A stretch of 64,000 nucleotides of DNA from Thinopyrum elongatum (taxonomy: Eukaryota > Streptophyta > Magnoliopsida > Poales > Poaceae): assembly GCA_011799875.1 (NCBI GenBank), contig CM022303.1:297488362-297552361 (forward strand). Reading direction: 5' to 3'. How positions within the stretch are numbered: the stretch's first letter is position 1; every line of letters starts with the position of its first letter. Below, piece after piece: positions 21,698 to 33,923 of this stretch. The notes beneath the pieces were generated by a model that had not been told where the DNA came from, did not search any database, and worked only from the letters and a program-made list of their open reading frames with translations. A program made the position numbers and the translations under genes.

Positions 21698-24600
21698 TGT
21701 TGACATGGATTTTGACCAAGATAAAATAAAATGCATAAACCACATAAAATATAAATGCAAAACGGCAAAAATCCGTTTTATGATGAAAAGAATCAATTAA
21801 AAAAATATAATCAACCGCTCAAATCGACGACCGACAAAAATAGGCATATTATATGTTCGAACGTTAATAATGCACACATTAAACCAACAATTATAAAATA
21901 TGACAAAATAAATAAACATTCATCAAGTTCTGTCATGTATGTACGCGCATCGTCACCGACGGATACTGATCTAAAATTTCACCGTCAAAGACGACACCAA
22001 TATTGTCGAAGCATCATGCAATATGTTCCTCCATCAAAATATCATCGTATCTTAACGGATGCACACAAAATATAATTTGATAGAGAAAGCCAATAATAAG
22101 GTCGATCGCTGCGCAAAAAAAATAATCCTTTTTACAGTAAAAAGAAGCAATTTAAAATAAAAAAATAAGTTACAACCGCTCAGAACGACGGCGGTCGAAA
22201 ATAATCATATGATATATTGACGGTATTGCAAACATTGGAAAAGGCCGATAAACATAAAATATGACGAAAAGAAATAATACTCATCAAGCCTTTATCCTAA
22301 GAAAATCTTAAAGGACAAATCGCTTGCATAAAATCCCGGCATCACAGACGGTGCCGACATGGCAAAATATAACACGTACGAGCGCGGCGCCACGAAAATA
22401 TAATTGTGTTAACTAGGTGTATAAAAAATATAAGTGAAGCCAATAATAATATTGATTCATGGAACTTCAAAAAAATAATTTATTCATTGGGTAACAATGC
22501 ATACGTACAGACATGTATAAGCTGTGCGTACATGAGATAACTTGTATGGCCAGATACGTAATGGATTCCTTCCTCCTGATCCCATGCATGCATGTGTATT
22601 AGGCGCAATGGGCCCAAGCCCAACCGTGCTATACGCCTCAATTAAGAGAGACCATGTCTGCAAAGTAACTGGATGATGGGACTTTGCCGGTTAATTAGTG
22701 ATTAAAGAAATACAGTAGAAAACAAAAGGGAAAGGAGCAGCCCCACTCCCATGATCCCACGATCAAAGAACGTGGGTGCGCTCCCACGTCTTGCACGATG
22801 GCGACGTGCATGTTAAACACTCCACGCGCGCCGCAGCCTCCAACGCACCAGTGTTGCACACCTGCCCCTATAAATACCTCCCTGCTCATTAGTTCGACAG
22901 AGGTTCGGCTCATTTTTACTCTTTGGTTCGCTGGTCTTCTTCCTCTCTTCTAGTAGCAATATTCTACTACACATCATACTACACACAAAAGCACACCGTG
23001 AGAAAAGGAAGGAAGGAGAGGAACCTTGGTTAGTTCCAAGGAGGAAGAAGGTGAGATATGATGCTGCTCTCATGCCCTTAGTTTCGGCCATTTGGTTCGG
23101 ATCAAGGAGTTCTCTCTCTTACTCATGAATTCTTGTCCTTGGTTTCGGCCATATTGGTTCGGATCAAGGATACCTCTCTCCCTCACTTCATGAAATCATG
23201 TCTTAGGTTCGGCCTTTTGGTTCGGATCAAGGAATATATAATTCATGAAATCTCATCCTTAGGTTCGGCCTTGTGGTTCGGATCAAGGAAAGGAATATAT
23301 AATTCATAAAATCATGTCCTTAGGTTCGGCCTTGTGGTTCGGATCAAGGAATATATAATTCATAAAATCTTCTCCTTGGGTTCGGCCTTGTGGTTCGGAT
23401 CAAGGAATATATAATTCATAAAATCTTCTCCTTAGGTTCGGCTTTTTTGGTTCGGATCAAGGAATATGCACGCATGAAATCACGGCTTAGGTTCGGCCTT
23501 TTGGTTTGGATCGGGAAATTTACACACTACATGAAATCAGGGATTTGCATATTTTTTCATATAGACATGTCCTTAGTTTCGGCCGCTTGGTTCAAATCAA
23601 GGATGCACATTTTCCTTCATGCGGACATGTTGTGTCTAGGGGACATACAAAATGCTCTAAGCATGTGTTCTTTCATGTGAATTCCATGACATGAGCCACA
23701 AAATTCTAAAATATTCACAAAGCACATTTCGTGCATGGGTTCTTTCTCGCGAATTCCATAGCACGATGCATAAAATGACTAAAAATACAAACTATGACAT
23801 GATATGGGTTCACACACATGAATTCCATGGAGTGATCCATAGAATGAGCGAAATGAAAATTATGCTATGTCATGGGTTCTTCTCAAATGAATTCCATGGC
23901 ATAAGCCATAAAACAAAGAAAAATGCAAAGTATGCAATGGGTTCTTTCATACGAATTCCATGGCATAAACCATAAAATAACAAAACACAAATATGCTATG
24001 ACATGGGTTCCTTGATGAATTCCGTGGCATAAGTCATAAAGTAAACAAAATGCAAACTACCCTATGACACGGGTTCTTTCATAGATCCCATGGCATAATA
24101 AAAATTGTATTATGGCGTGGGTTCTTTCAAATGAATTCCACGGCATAAACCATCAACCAAACAAAAGGAAATTGTGCTCTAAGCATGGGTTCTCCTATAT
24201 GAATTCTATGATATGAGTTACAAATACTGAAAATATATGCATACATCCTACGAATCAAAACATGGGGGCAAATCAGGCCTGGCCAAAATCAACCTTCATT
24301 TACACCATAACATAAATGAAGTCGAGCACGAACAAAATGTGTTGCATGGTAGAGAAACATATGACATAATATCAAACATATTGTCATTGAAGAAAACCTA
24401 CGTGGATAAACTTCAAGTTCCCCCAGGCCGGAGTTCAGCGTCGATCGCGAGGAGGATTCTTTTTTTTTATTGTAGCATATTGTAATAGGCATGTGATGTA
24501 ATCCTATGTAATAGAAATGTTGGAATTCTTAATCAGGGGTTTTCTCTTCGGAGTTGTAATTAACAGAATTTCTATGTAAATGTAAGAGTTCTAGAAATAA

Positions 24601-24704
24601 AGTACCTGCAATGTTTCATTCTACTTTTATTTTATGCATTTAAATTTCACTCTGTATCAATGACGTGGACGCGTGTCTCACGCCCGCCATTTTTCCCGTC
24701 ATCA
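21698..24704 (+). repeat. 3' LTR of the exonuclease-bearing element
   Basis: It is 3007 bp, matching 12391-15392 throughout, including the TATA box (22869-22876), palindrome (22770-22789) and both tandem arrays. It ends CCCGTCATCA directly before the duplicated CGCGG. Confidence 0.93.
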
Positions 24705-24795
24705 CGCGGAAAGTGATGCTGCCGAACGTAAAAATCTGGCCGGGGACGAAGATGTCCCTGGTGTTGGTGGGGTTTCCCACGAATGGCTCAGCCAT
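24705..24795 (-). pseudogene. Tat-element gag, N-terminal fragment
   Basis: ATG at 24795 (minus) starts MAEPFVGNPTNTRDIF, about 30 codons downstream of the 5' LTR leader, and runs into the CGCGG insertion point. The rest of gag resumes at 12390 on the minus strand. Confidence 0.8.
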
Positions 24796-24814
24796 CGATC
24801 CTTCGGCGATCCGC

Positions 24815-24840
24815 AACGGAACTCTCAATGAAAGCACCAA
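24815..24840 (-). other. Tat-element primer-binding region
   Basis: On the minus strand the 5' LTR (ending GACACCGACA) is followed by TTGGTGCTTTCATTGAGAG, the usual position of the primer site. The TGG start is consistent; the primer tRNA is not identified. Confidence 0.5.
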
Positions 24841-25310
24841 TGTCGGTGTCAAAACCGGTGGATCTCGGGTAGGGGGTCCCGGGCTGTGGATCTAGGATCA
24901 ATGGGGAACAAGAGACGATGAACACAGTGTTACCCAGGTTCGGGCCCTCACGAAGAGATAAAACCCTACGTCCTGCTTGATTGTATTTGATGTATGATAT
25001 GGTTATAGAGTAGATCTACCTCGAGATCAGACGAGCTAAACCTAAGTCGATGAGGTGATGGATGTAGCTCTCGCCCTAAAGCCCTAAACCCTCCGGTTTA
25101 TATAGACACCAGTAGGGTTAGGGTTACATGCGATCAGTTATAATGAAGGAAAGATCACGCTAATCTTGACTTGGAGGGCACACCACGACTCCGAAAATCT
25201 CATGTCCGGCCACGGGTCCGCACTCTAGCTTGGCCCCATAGTGGCCCATCAGTCCGGCCCATATGTAATAGGTCGACGGCCCGAGGACCCCTTAGTCCAG
25301 AACTCCCTCA
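24841..25310 (-). repeat. 5' LTR of the Tat-lineage Gypsy element
   Basis: This 470-bp LTR pairs with 1629-2092 and is followed by the ACCGC duplication. A minus-strand TATATAAA (plus 25097-25104) is the likely core promoter. Confidence 0.92.
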
Positions 25311-25857
25311 ACCGCCTATGATGTATCTAGCATGGAAAGTATTGGAAATTACTCGGTCGTTTTCGTTGACAGGAAAAACATGCCTCTCAAAATTTTTATC
25401 TCTTAATTTAAGCTTTGAGCTCTGGCACCTCTACAAATCTCGGTTTTCCTCTGCGAAGGGCCTATTTATTTACTTTTATGCAATTTTTATTTTTATTTGA
25501 GTTTCCATCTTTTCTTATAAAGCACGAACTAGGGAGCACTATGATCATACTTGAGCATTGGATGTAGCTAATATTCGAGTGTGTTTCGTGAATGGATCAA
25601 TGATTGAGCATGATGGGCTAGGGATAGTTTTCTTTAGTGTTGATATTTTGAAAGATATGGTTGCTTGTTGATATGCTTGAGTATTGAAGTCTTCATGTCA
25701 AATATAGACTATTACTTTGAACCATCTAAAAGTCCAAATGTCCATACTACAAAAGAAAAGAATATGTGATGAACATATTAGGTAGCATTCTACATAAAAA
25801 ATTCTGTTTTTATCATTTATCTACTCGAGGACGAGCAGGAATTAAGCTTGGGGACGC
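25311..25857 (+). mobile_element. Outer Athila-type element, 3' internal spacer (right part)
   Basis: This continues 1-1628 after the Tat insertion; the first 5 bp are the duplicated ACCGC. It is non-coding. It ends with a purine-rich tract AAGCTTGGGGACGC (25844-25857) directly before the LTR. Confidence 0.8.
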
Positions 25858-28285
25858 TGATACGTCTCCAACGTATCTATAATTTTTGATTGTTCCATGC
25901 TTTTATATTATCATTCTTGGATGTTTTACAATTATTTTATAGCAACTTTATATCATTTTTTGGGACTAACCTATTGACATAGTGCCCAGTGCCAGTTGCT
26001 ATTTTTTGCTTGTTTTTTACTTCGCAGAATATCAGTACCAAACGGAGTCCAAATGCAATGAAACTTTTTGAAGATTTTTTTGGACCAGAAGACAACTTGG
26101 GAGCCAAGGAAGCACTTGGGGGGAGGCCCATGGGGCCCACGATACACCAAGGCGCGCCAGAGGCCCCTGGCGCGCCCTGATGTATCGTGGGGCCCACGGA
26201 GGTCTCCTCCACCGTCTCTCAACTCTATAAATATCCAAATATTCTAGAAACCCTAGGGAGTCGACGAAACATAATTCCAGCCGCCGCAAGTTCCAGAACC
26301 ACGAGATCTAATCTAGAGCCCTATTCCAGCACCCTGCCGGAGGGGAACACGGTCACGGAGCGGTTCATCATCCTCATTGGTGCTCCTCCGATGATGCGTG
26401 AGTAGTTCACCATAGACCTACGGGTCCGTAGACAGTAGCTAGATGGCTTCTTCTCTCTTTTTGATTCTCAATACAATGGTCTCTTGGAGATCTATTTGAT
26501 GTAATGACTTTTTGCGGTTTGTTTGTTGGGAACCGATGAAGTTCGAGTTTATGATCAGATCTATATCCATGAAAGTTATTTGAATCTTCTTTGATCTCTT
26601 ATATGCATGATTATTTATAGCCTCATATTTCTTCTTCGAATTTTTGGTTTAGTTAGGCCAACTAGATTGATTTTTTTTGGATGCTGATAACGCCCACACA
26701 TGTGGTGGGAGCGACACCCGCCCACACGCCCTATAACACATAGATTACGCCACGTCACCGCATGCATGCATGTGGGAATCTTTTTCGATTTCTAGTTTTT
26801 AAACTGTTTTATCTCTTTAATGAAAAATCCGATTGAAGATTCGTTTTCATCATTAAATCCATCGCGACGAGATCTTCGAAACTAGAACTCATATCAATAT
26901 GTTTCGATGACTTTTAAAAGTTGCCATGTGTATTGCACATGAATTGCCATGGTGTTTACACTGAAATTGCCATGATATGTTTCAGCTATTTTTTTCTACA
27001 TTTAAAAGTAAATTTTGACATATTATAAAATGGGGAATTAAGAAACTAGACTTGCCATGAACCATAAACTAAAATTTCCATGATACATGCACTTAAAATT
27101 GCCATGGTTCATAAAAAAAAAATTTTCATGGTCAAAGTACTGGAATTGCCATGGTCAAAATACTAAAATTGCCATGCTCTATAAACTAAAATTGCCACAT
27201 GGCAACTTTAGTGTAACAATATGGCAACTACAGTGTAAACATCATGGCAACTTTTGGCCCAAAAAATTTCGTCGAAATATATCAACATGGGATCTAGTTT
27301 TGAAGATCTCGTCGAGACGGATTTAATGGTGAAAACGGATTTTTAATTGGATTTTTTAATTAGAAGATAAAACATTTTTAAGCCAAAAATCAAAAAGATT
27401 CCCGCTAATGTCATCTGTTTTGATGTGGTAAAATGAATGGTACTGGAGGCGTTTGGGCCATGTTGTTTCGTGCCATACGTGTGGGCGTTAACATTTGCAT
27501 TTTTTTTTCAATGGAAAGAGGTGCTTTGTGATGGGTTCGATCGTATGGTGTCCTCACCTAGTGACAGAAGGGGTAGCGAGGCACGTATGTATCATTGGTA
27601 TTAAGGATAAAAAGATGGGGTCTATTCCTACATGAATAGATCTTGTCTACATCATGTCATCGTTCTTATTGCATTACTCTGTTTCTCCATGAACTTAATA
27701 CACTAGATGCATGCTGGATAGCTATCGATGTGTGGAGTAATAGTAGTAGATGCAGAATCGTTTCGGTCTACTAATTTTGGACGTGATGCCTATATTAATG
27801 ATCATTGTCTGGATATCGTCATAATTATTTGTTCCAATTACCCAATAGTAATTTGTTTACCCACCGTAAGTTATTTCCTCGAGAGAAGCCACTAGTGAAA
27901 TCTACGGCCCCCGGGTCTATCTTTTATCATATTGCTTTCAGATCTATCTTTTATCATATTTGTTTTCAGATCTATTATTCCAAAAACTAAAAAATAACTT
28001 GCTGCACTTTTTCTTTACTTATTTCATTTCGCGTTTTATTCAGATCTATTTATCCAGTCTCATACAAACCAATCTATCTTTTTACCGTGGAGGGATTGAC
28101 AACCCCTCTTACGCGTCGGGTTGCAAGTATTTGTTCTTTGTGTGCAGGTACCATTTACATAGTGTTGCTTGGTTCTCCTACTGGATTGATACATTGGTTT
28201 CATAACTGAGGGAAATACTTACCGTAGTTGTGCTGCATCATCCCTTCCTCTTTGGGGAAATACCGACGCAGTCTAAGCCACGTCA
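25858..28285 (+). repeat. 3' LTR of the outer Athila-type element
   Basis: It starts TGATACGTCTCCAACG after the polypurine tract and ends AAGCCACGTCA. CTATAAATA at 26224-26232 is a plausible TATA box. It is 2428 bp including the fold-back element at 26679-27498. It resembles Sabrina/WHAM-type LTRs from memory. The matching 5' LTR lies outside the window, so the TSD cannot be checked. Confidence 0.8.
26679..27498. mobile_element. Fold-back/Mutator-like MITE in the LTR
   Basis: The ends hold TAACGCCCACAC (26688-26699) and its inverse GTGTGGGCGTTA (27479-27490). Long imperfect inverted arms follow: left about 26790-26920 pairs with right about 27270-27390, around ATCTTCGAAACTAGA and TCTAGTTTTGAAGAT. 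The centre is rich in TTGCCATG and its inverse CATGGCAA. Flanking A-T8/A-T9 runs (26670-26678; 27499-27508) could be a 9-bp duplication, but a homopolymer makes this weak. No transposase ORF is present. Confidence 0.75.
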
Positions 28286-29505
28286 GATCCCCCAAGTGGA
28301 TTCAAGACCCCTTCATGGGAAGATCCTCCTAGGATTCAAGACTTCTCTCCTTCAAGGATTGGGATGAACTAGCTACCCTTTTCTACCCTCTTGTGTTGGA
28401 TTTGGATCCTTGTATCTCCTCTTTGTGTATGTGGATTTAGCACATGTGTGATTTGGATATTGTTGATTGAGTGATTTCCCTCTCTTGTTCTTTGTGTTCT
28501 TCATGGGATCCTCTCCAATTCGTGGAAGATCAGCCATTAGGGTTCCACCCTACATCAGGACCCCATCGAAATGTCAACAAAGGAGCGTTGAGCGAAGCCA
28601 AAACAGAACCATCGTCATCGCCCTTCACAAAGCCTAGCCGCCGCCATTTTCATATCCATATCCTCCATCACCACCATAGTCCAACTCCCTCTAGTTCATA
28701 CTTGTAATGGTGCATCGCACAAGGCAGCCATTGTAAGACATATTTGCAATAAATCAATCTTCAAGATGTATTCTTTAATGATTTCTTCTTGCGATCTAAT
28801 CTTCGTGTGTGAGTAGTTCAGTAAGGTACGGGTTGAGGCATAGGCCTTGCAACCCTATGTATTTGTTGTAGGGATCAGTGGAAGAGCTTTGAATTAACAT
28901 CGTTTATGTGTGAAATAAAATTGTTCCGTAGATGTCTCTTGTCTTTTCCACGATCTTCATCCTTGTAGGTACCTAGGATCATGCAAATCGAGCCACGAAG
29001 AGGCTAAGGGCAGGGAGAACGTGAAGTGTCATTCTGAACACCAGTGACAGAAGGGTTTAGTAAGGTGACATGGATCCAATCCTTGGGTATTCATGAGGTG
29101 TAGTCAATAAACGTCCAAAGCTCTTGTTTGATTATTTTAATCTTAATTATTGAGGCAACCCTGCGCGATGGATAGGGCCTATGGTAGGATAACTGATTCT
29201 TGATGCAGGACTCGTGCCGATCAAGATGTTATTTGGACACATCCCTCACTTCGGTTCATAACAAGCACATCCCAACACAAATACATGGTTGTAAGCATTA
29301 AGACCTCATACCCGTACCTCTTTTTATTATAGTGTTTTAATCACCCTTTGCTTGAATGATCCGGTCAAAAGTTGGAATTGATCCTTTAACGGAAGCTTGC
29401 TAGAGACCATCGTTTAAGGGAACCTTCCTCTCGTGGGTTCGATAACCCAGGGTCACCTTTGTGGAAATAGGTGCGGGATACTTTTATGTTCCTTTATCAG
29501 ATCAC
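28286..29505 (+). mobile_element. LTR-retrotransposon fragments
   Basis: There is no coding sequence. The stretch reads like U5/R segments of Triticeae LTRs ('...ccagtgacagaaggg...', '...cagggtcaccttt...ggtgcgggatac') and is broken into at least two pieces near 28555. It ends TTTATCA near 29498. Family unassigned. Confidence 0.5.
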
Positions 29506-30050
29506 TAGAAGGAGGTATCAATAGCTATGTATGCTTTTTGATCTATTTATCTTCTCTGGCCAAGATTGATTGGTATATCTTCAAAGGGAGTGATGCATAG
29601 TTGTGGGTTCAATCTTATGGTGATTTCTATATCTCAGTGACAAAATTGGGACAAGACATATATTTGTATTGTTGCCACAAAGGAGAAAACGATGGGGTTT
29701 TATCTTATTGCGAGGTTTCTTTCTGTCTACATTCTGTCATCTTGCTTAAAACGTTACTCATTGTATTTTAAACTTAATACTTTGAGATGATACTGGATAG
29801 CGGTCTTGGGGTGGAGTAATAGTAGTAGATGTTGTCGGATTACCGGTCTACTTTGTCTCGGACGTAATGCCTATATGAGATTATGTCATGAATGATTATA
29901 GTCATACTCGTTGCTATTATTGTCACTTGTGAAACTGTAATTCGTTATCATGTCGTTTGCCTTCTTTTCGAGAGAGATGCCTCTAGTGAACTTATAGACC
30001 CCAGGTCCATTCTTTCTTAATACAAGCTTCTCTGTTATATCACCCTTTGA
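29506..30050 (+). mobile_element. Truncated Athila-type LTR fragment
   Basis: It shares order and wording with the LTR at 25858-28285, for example the 'ggatagcggtc...ggagtaatagtagtagatg', 'cggacgtaatgcctatat' and 'gagagatgcctctagtgaa' segments, compared with 27715-27900. Both LTR ends are missing. Confidence 0.7.
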
Positions 30051-30189
30051 AAAAAGTTCATTAATATGTCTAGTGGTTACAAGTGTATTGCCCTAAAGAG
30101 AAAAATATCACAAACATTGAAAAATGTCCATGAATTTAAAAGAAGTTCAATAATACCTCAATTATTTTAGGCTAACACATGCTTAATCT

Positions 30190-32702
30190 TTATTTCTCAA
30201 TAATGTTCAGAGGAATACAATTAGTAGGAGGTTGCAAAAGCGATAAATGATGGTCTGCAGATAAACTAAGTGCATGTTTAGCGAGGCTATGTGCCTCCAG
30301 ATTCAAGGCTCTTCCTCCAAAAATGAAAGAGCGGTCTTGGAACTCCGATGCCATAATCTTGATCTCCCGGATGATATGACCATGTTTCCCGCTAGTCCCG
30401 TCCTTCATGTTTGACATGACACCTTCACAGTCTGATGCAACAATGGTGCTTGTTTGTAACAGGTCAAATGACAGGGCCATCGCCTCTTGGCATGATAAAG
30501 CTTCAACCGTAGTTGGGTTAGTTACCCCAACAAAAAACAGTGTTTAGGATCCAAGATAGTTCCCTTGGGTGTCTCTGTGGATATCACTGACAGGTCCATG
30601 ATTAGATGAATTGCCAACGGCTCCGTCTACCTTTACTTTGGTTGATCCCATGGGAGGAGCGACCCAGGTCGGGGCAGCCATGATTGGCGTGTTCACATGG
30701 CATGTATTGGTTTAATAGCATTAATCTCACCAATGAATATCTCTATGAATCTATGTGTACCTCTCGGACTCTGGAAGACAGCTTCATGAATTGCCTTGCG
30801 TTGTGTGTGCCATATCGCCCAAAGAGTAACCAACAATCGTATGAACTGGTTATGTGGTAGTGATTCCAACATAGTAAAGATCCAACATCTTGTGTCCGGT
30901 TCCCTGGATTGGTGCATGGCATGAACTATTTATCCATCAGTAAGTGCCCATACACAACGTGATGTCGTCCAGTCCAGAAACGACTAGCGCCATGAGTCCT
31001 CCATTCCGTAGAGGTTACAATTACTGCATGTCACCATGTTACAGTGGTGGAGAAGATCTGCTGAAGGTATAGACTGTTGAGCAAGTCTCCATAGGAATAT
31101 ACAAATTTTTGACGGAACCTGAACCTTCTAGAGGCTAGTCCATGATCGCTAATCCGCCTAGGAATGTGAAGGCCCTACACGTCCCTCTAGCCAAGCCTCT
31201 CTCCGATGCTTTGTCAAGACTATCATTATGTATTCTTAACTGATGGAGAAGATGCCCCTTTGGTTGTATTGCCATTACCAGAAGTCGTCAACCGCCCTGT
31301 TACAGAGTGGTATTGATATGATAGCCCGTGCATCAATAGGTATAAAAGTTTGTTTGATCAATTCCCTGTTCCAATCACCATTGTGTTGATGGATTAACTC
31401 ACTGACCAATTGAGGAGGATCATTGGCAATGCAGGTAAGTGGTCGCATATTGTAATCCATAGGGATCCAATTGCCCCTCCATATGTTAATAGTTTGGCCA
31501 TTGCCCGCTCTTCGGATCAACCCCTATGACAGAATTTCTTTCCCCTCCAACACTGCCCTCCAGATTTGGGATGGTGAATTACCTAGCTCAGCTTGCATAA
31601 AATCATTGTAAGGGAAATACTTTGTCTTGAGGATACGTGCACCGAGAGAAGCTCAACCCTCCAGAATACACAAACCTTGGCGAGCTAGCAGAGCAAGGTT
31701 AAAAAGTTTGATATCTTTGAAACCCAAGCCTCCCAGAAATTTTGGCTTTGTCATTGTATCCCATGAGACACAACTGACCTTCTTTTCTCCTTGCTTACTA
31801 CCCCACCAAAACTTGTGGATAAGAGAATTTATATGAAGGCATAATCCTCTTGGCAGCTTGAAACAAGGCATAGAATAGACTGGAACAACCTGCACTGATT
31901 TCATAAGGACATCCTTACCTCCTGCCGAGAGTAATTTTTTCATCCATCCCTTTACCCTGTTTCAGGTTCTATCCTTCAAGAATTTGAAAGTCCCATTTTT
32001 CGAGTTTCCAACGTCAGTTGGCATGCCCAGGTATTATTCTGGTAGAGGTTCATTTGGAACTTCTAGGATTTGCTTCACCTCATTCCCCAGGGTCTCTGGA
32101 CAGCCTTTACTAAAAAAAGACTAACGATTTTGTCAAGTTTATTTTCTGTCCCAAAGCATTACAGTAGCGTTCCAACAGTGCGGACAACTCTCTTGCTCCA
32201 TCACCATTTGCTTTGAAAAACAACGGGCCGTCATCTGCAAAAAGCAAGTGGCTCACCGACGGTGCCGTTTCTGCCACTTTGATTCCACTAAGGTGCGATG
32301 ACTAAGGACTACTTTTTAAGAGGCACGAAACGCCCTCCGCTGCCAACAAAAACAGGTAAGAAGAAATTGGGCCCCCTGTCGAATACCACGTGTAGGTTTG
32401 AAAGTTTCGAGCTTGTTTCCATTACAAATGACAAAACAAATAACCGAGCTTACCATACCCATTACCATATCAGTCCAAGCTGGTGCAAACCCCAACTTCT
32501 GCATAATGACCCTCAAATAATCCCACCCCATTCGGTCATAAGCTTTCATCATGTCCAAGTTCAATGCGCGACATCTATTTCTCTTTGCTTTATTTCTCTT
32601 CATAAAATGCAGGCACTCATAGGCCGAAAATATTTTATTAGTTAGGTTACTAGTGTTTTGCAACCTGGCGCGCACCCCCTTTGGACCTTGGTTTCGGCCC
32701 AT
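30190..32702 (-). pseudogene. Degenerate LINE (L1-type) ORF2: RT and RNase H
   Basis: Pieces in order on the minus strand start with RT N-part (LDMMKAYDRMGWDYL; GIRQG) at 32702-32316. The catalytic FADDG region follows near 32250-32225, then KKLLSAGGKDVLMKSVQVVP and HKFWWGS at 31943-31653. A zf-RVT-type region follows (IRRAGNGQTINIWRGNWIP at 31520-31275; LWAIWHTQRKAIHEA at 30917-30693). An RNase H remnant (SDCEGVMSNM, LNLEAHSLAKHAL) ends at 30190. Many frameshifts and stops occur. The endonuclease and ORF1 are absent, so it is 5' truncated at about 32690. No poly(A) tail is obvious at the 3' end. Confidence 0.88.
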
Positions 32703-33420
32703 TTACCTCTTTCTTTTTCTCGTTCACAATGTTCGCCTCACACGCCAGGTTTTTTTCTTGCTCTGATCGGTTCCCCAGTTTTTCTAGAAGGTTCCTCAGT
32801 TTTTCTAGGGCCCTTTTCCCTTGGTTTTTTTTTCAAGACGACTTTTATATGGGTTTTCATTTCCCTTTTTCCTTTTTTCGTTCTTTTTTAATTCATGAAC
32901 TTTTTTCATGATCGTGAACTTTTCCTAATTTCAAAAAAAAATTAAAATCCATGAATAACTTTTTAACTTTTGAAATTTTCCAAATTTGTGAACTTTTTCA
33001 AAGTTGCAAACATTTTTTTAATCCATGAATTGTTTTAAATTCATGAACATTTTTTAAACTTTTGAATGTTTTAAAATTTGTGTTTTTTAAATCCAAATAC
33101 GGTTTTCAAATTGGCAAACTTTTTTTCCACTTCTTTAACTTTTTTGAATGTATGGATTTTCCCATATAAAGAAATTTTTCAAATTTGTGATATTTTCCTA
33201 ATTTTATGCAAATCCATGGACCTTTTTCAAAGTTTATGATTTTTTAAAAAAATCTATGATTTTTAGAAAGTCCACGTTCAACTAGTCAACCGGTTAACCA
33301 GGCGTAGCTGGGCCGCCCCACAACACGCCGTGATCGCCACTTGGCATAGTTGGCGCTGCGAGCATGGACCAGGAGATCACTACGTGGGATACGCCTCAGC
33401 CGGTCCATGTCCTGTTTTGA
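32703..33420. repeat. AT-rich block with CATGAACTTTTTTC repeats
   Basis: Loose repeats of 'catgaac-T(5-7)' and 'ttgtgaacttttt' fill 32880-33270. GC-richer flanks lie on both sides (32640-32700; 33280-33420, with GGCGTAGCTGGGCCGCCCC). The pattern resembles 40620-41060 and suggests a small non-autonomous DNA element. Clear ends are not seen. Confidence 0.5.
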
Positions 33421-33907
33421 GCTAGATTTTTTATTTCACAGTGTCAAAGAAAATCAATGAATTTCAATAAAAATACCACTGAATTGTACAAAAATGAATT
33501 TAAAAAGCTCATGAATTTTAAAAAGGTATTCCATATTTCAAAAAATCATGAAAAATGTTTATAGGAATCTTACGTTCTCATTAAAATTTCATAATTTATT
33601 ATTGAATTTCAGACATCTTCCTATATTAGAATTTAAAAAGTGTAATAGTGGCGCGACGTCGTCGCCGTTCCGCGGCCAACTTGCAGACCACGATTCCCCT
33701 CAAACAAAACTTGCAGAATAGGATTCGCCATGTGTTACATACAGCTGGCAATCTTTCTCATAAAATAAAGCATTGAGCTGTCAAAAATTATTCTTCTTAT
33801 ATAAGAAAAAGAAAGTAGTGTCCCTTCAAAAAGACGGCATGTTACATGTAGTCCTACATTTTTAATCACTGCGCATTGACTCAGACCTACACGACAATGA
33901 CACAGCT
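33421..33907. other. Intergenic, nothing recognised
   Basis: AT-rich with no credible ORF. A short GC-rich patch near 33650-33700 (GCGACGTCGTCGCCG) is unexplained. Confidence 0.4.
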
Positions 33908-33923
33908 AAAACTATTCATTTGG

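Larger units (their letters stand above)
12391..24704 (+). mobile_element. Non-autonomous LTR element carrying an exonuclease gene
   Basis: Two near-identical LTRs of 3.0 kb (12391-15392; 21698-24704) start TGTTGACATGG and end CCCGTCATCA. They are flanked by the 5-bp duplication CGCGG (12386-12390; 24705-24709). A primer-binding-like site follows the left LTR and a purine-rich tract (GAGGGGCATC) precedes the right LTR, so the element is plus-oriented. The 6.3-kb interior has no gag, protease, RT or integrase that I can see. It holds two ORFs (15551-15805, 15802-16854), the second a WRN/RNase D-like 3'-5' exonuclease, then degenerate tandem repeats. It fits the large retrotransposon derivative (LARD) class and sits inside the gag of the Tat element, so it is younger than that element. 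Confidence 0.92.
1629..25310 (-). mobile_element. Tat-lineage Ty3/Gypsy element (Fatima-like), nested
   Basis: Two related LTRs (1629-2092 and 24841-25310) start TGTCGGTGTC and end CTCCCTCA on the plus strand and are flanked by the perfect 5-bp duplication ACCGC (1624-1628, 25311-25315). Gag, protease, RT, RNase H and integrase sequences lie in that order on the minus strand, so the 5' LTR is 24841-25310. A long plus-strand antisense ORF lies between pol and the 3' LTR. This arrangement, with a second RNase H-like segment after RT, fits the Tat lineage. Subtracting the two insertions (12391-24704 plus TSD; 5304-6214 plus TSD) leaves an element of about 10.4 kb. Confidence 0.9.
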
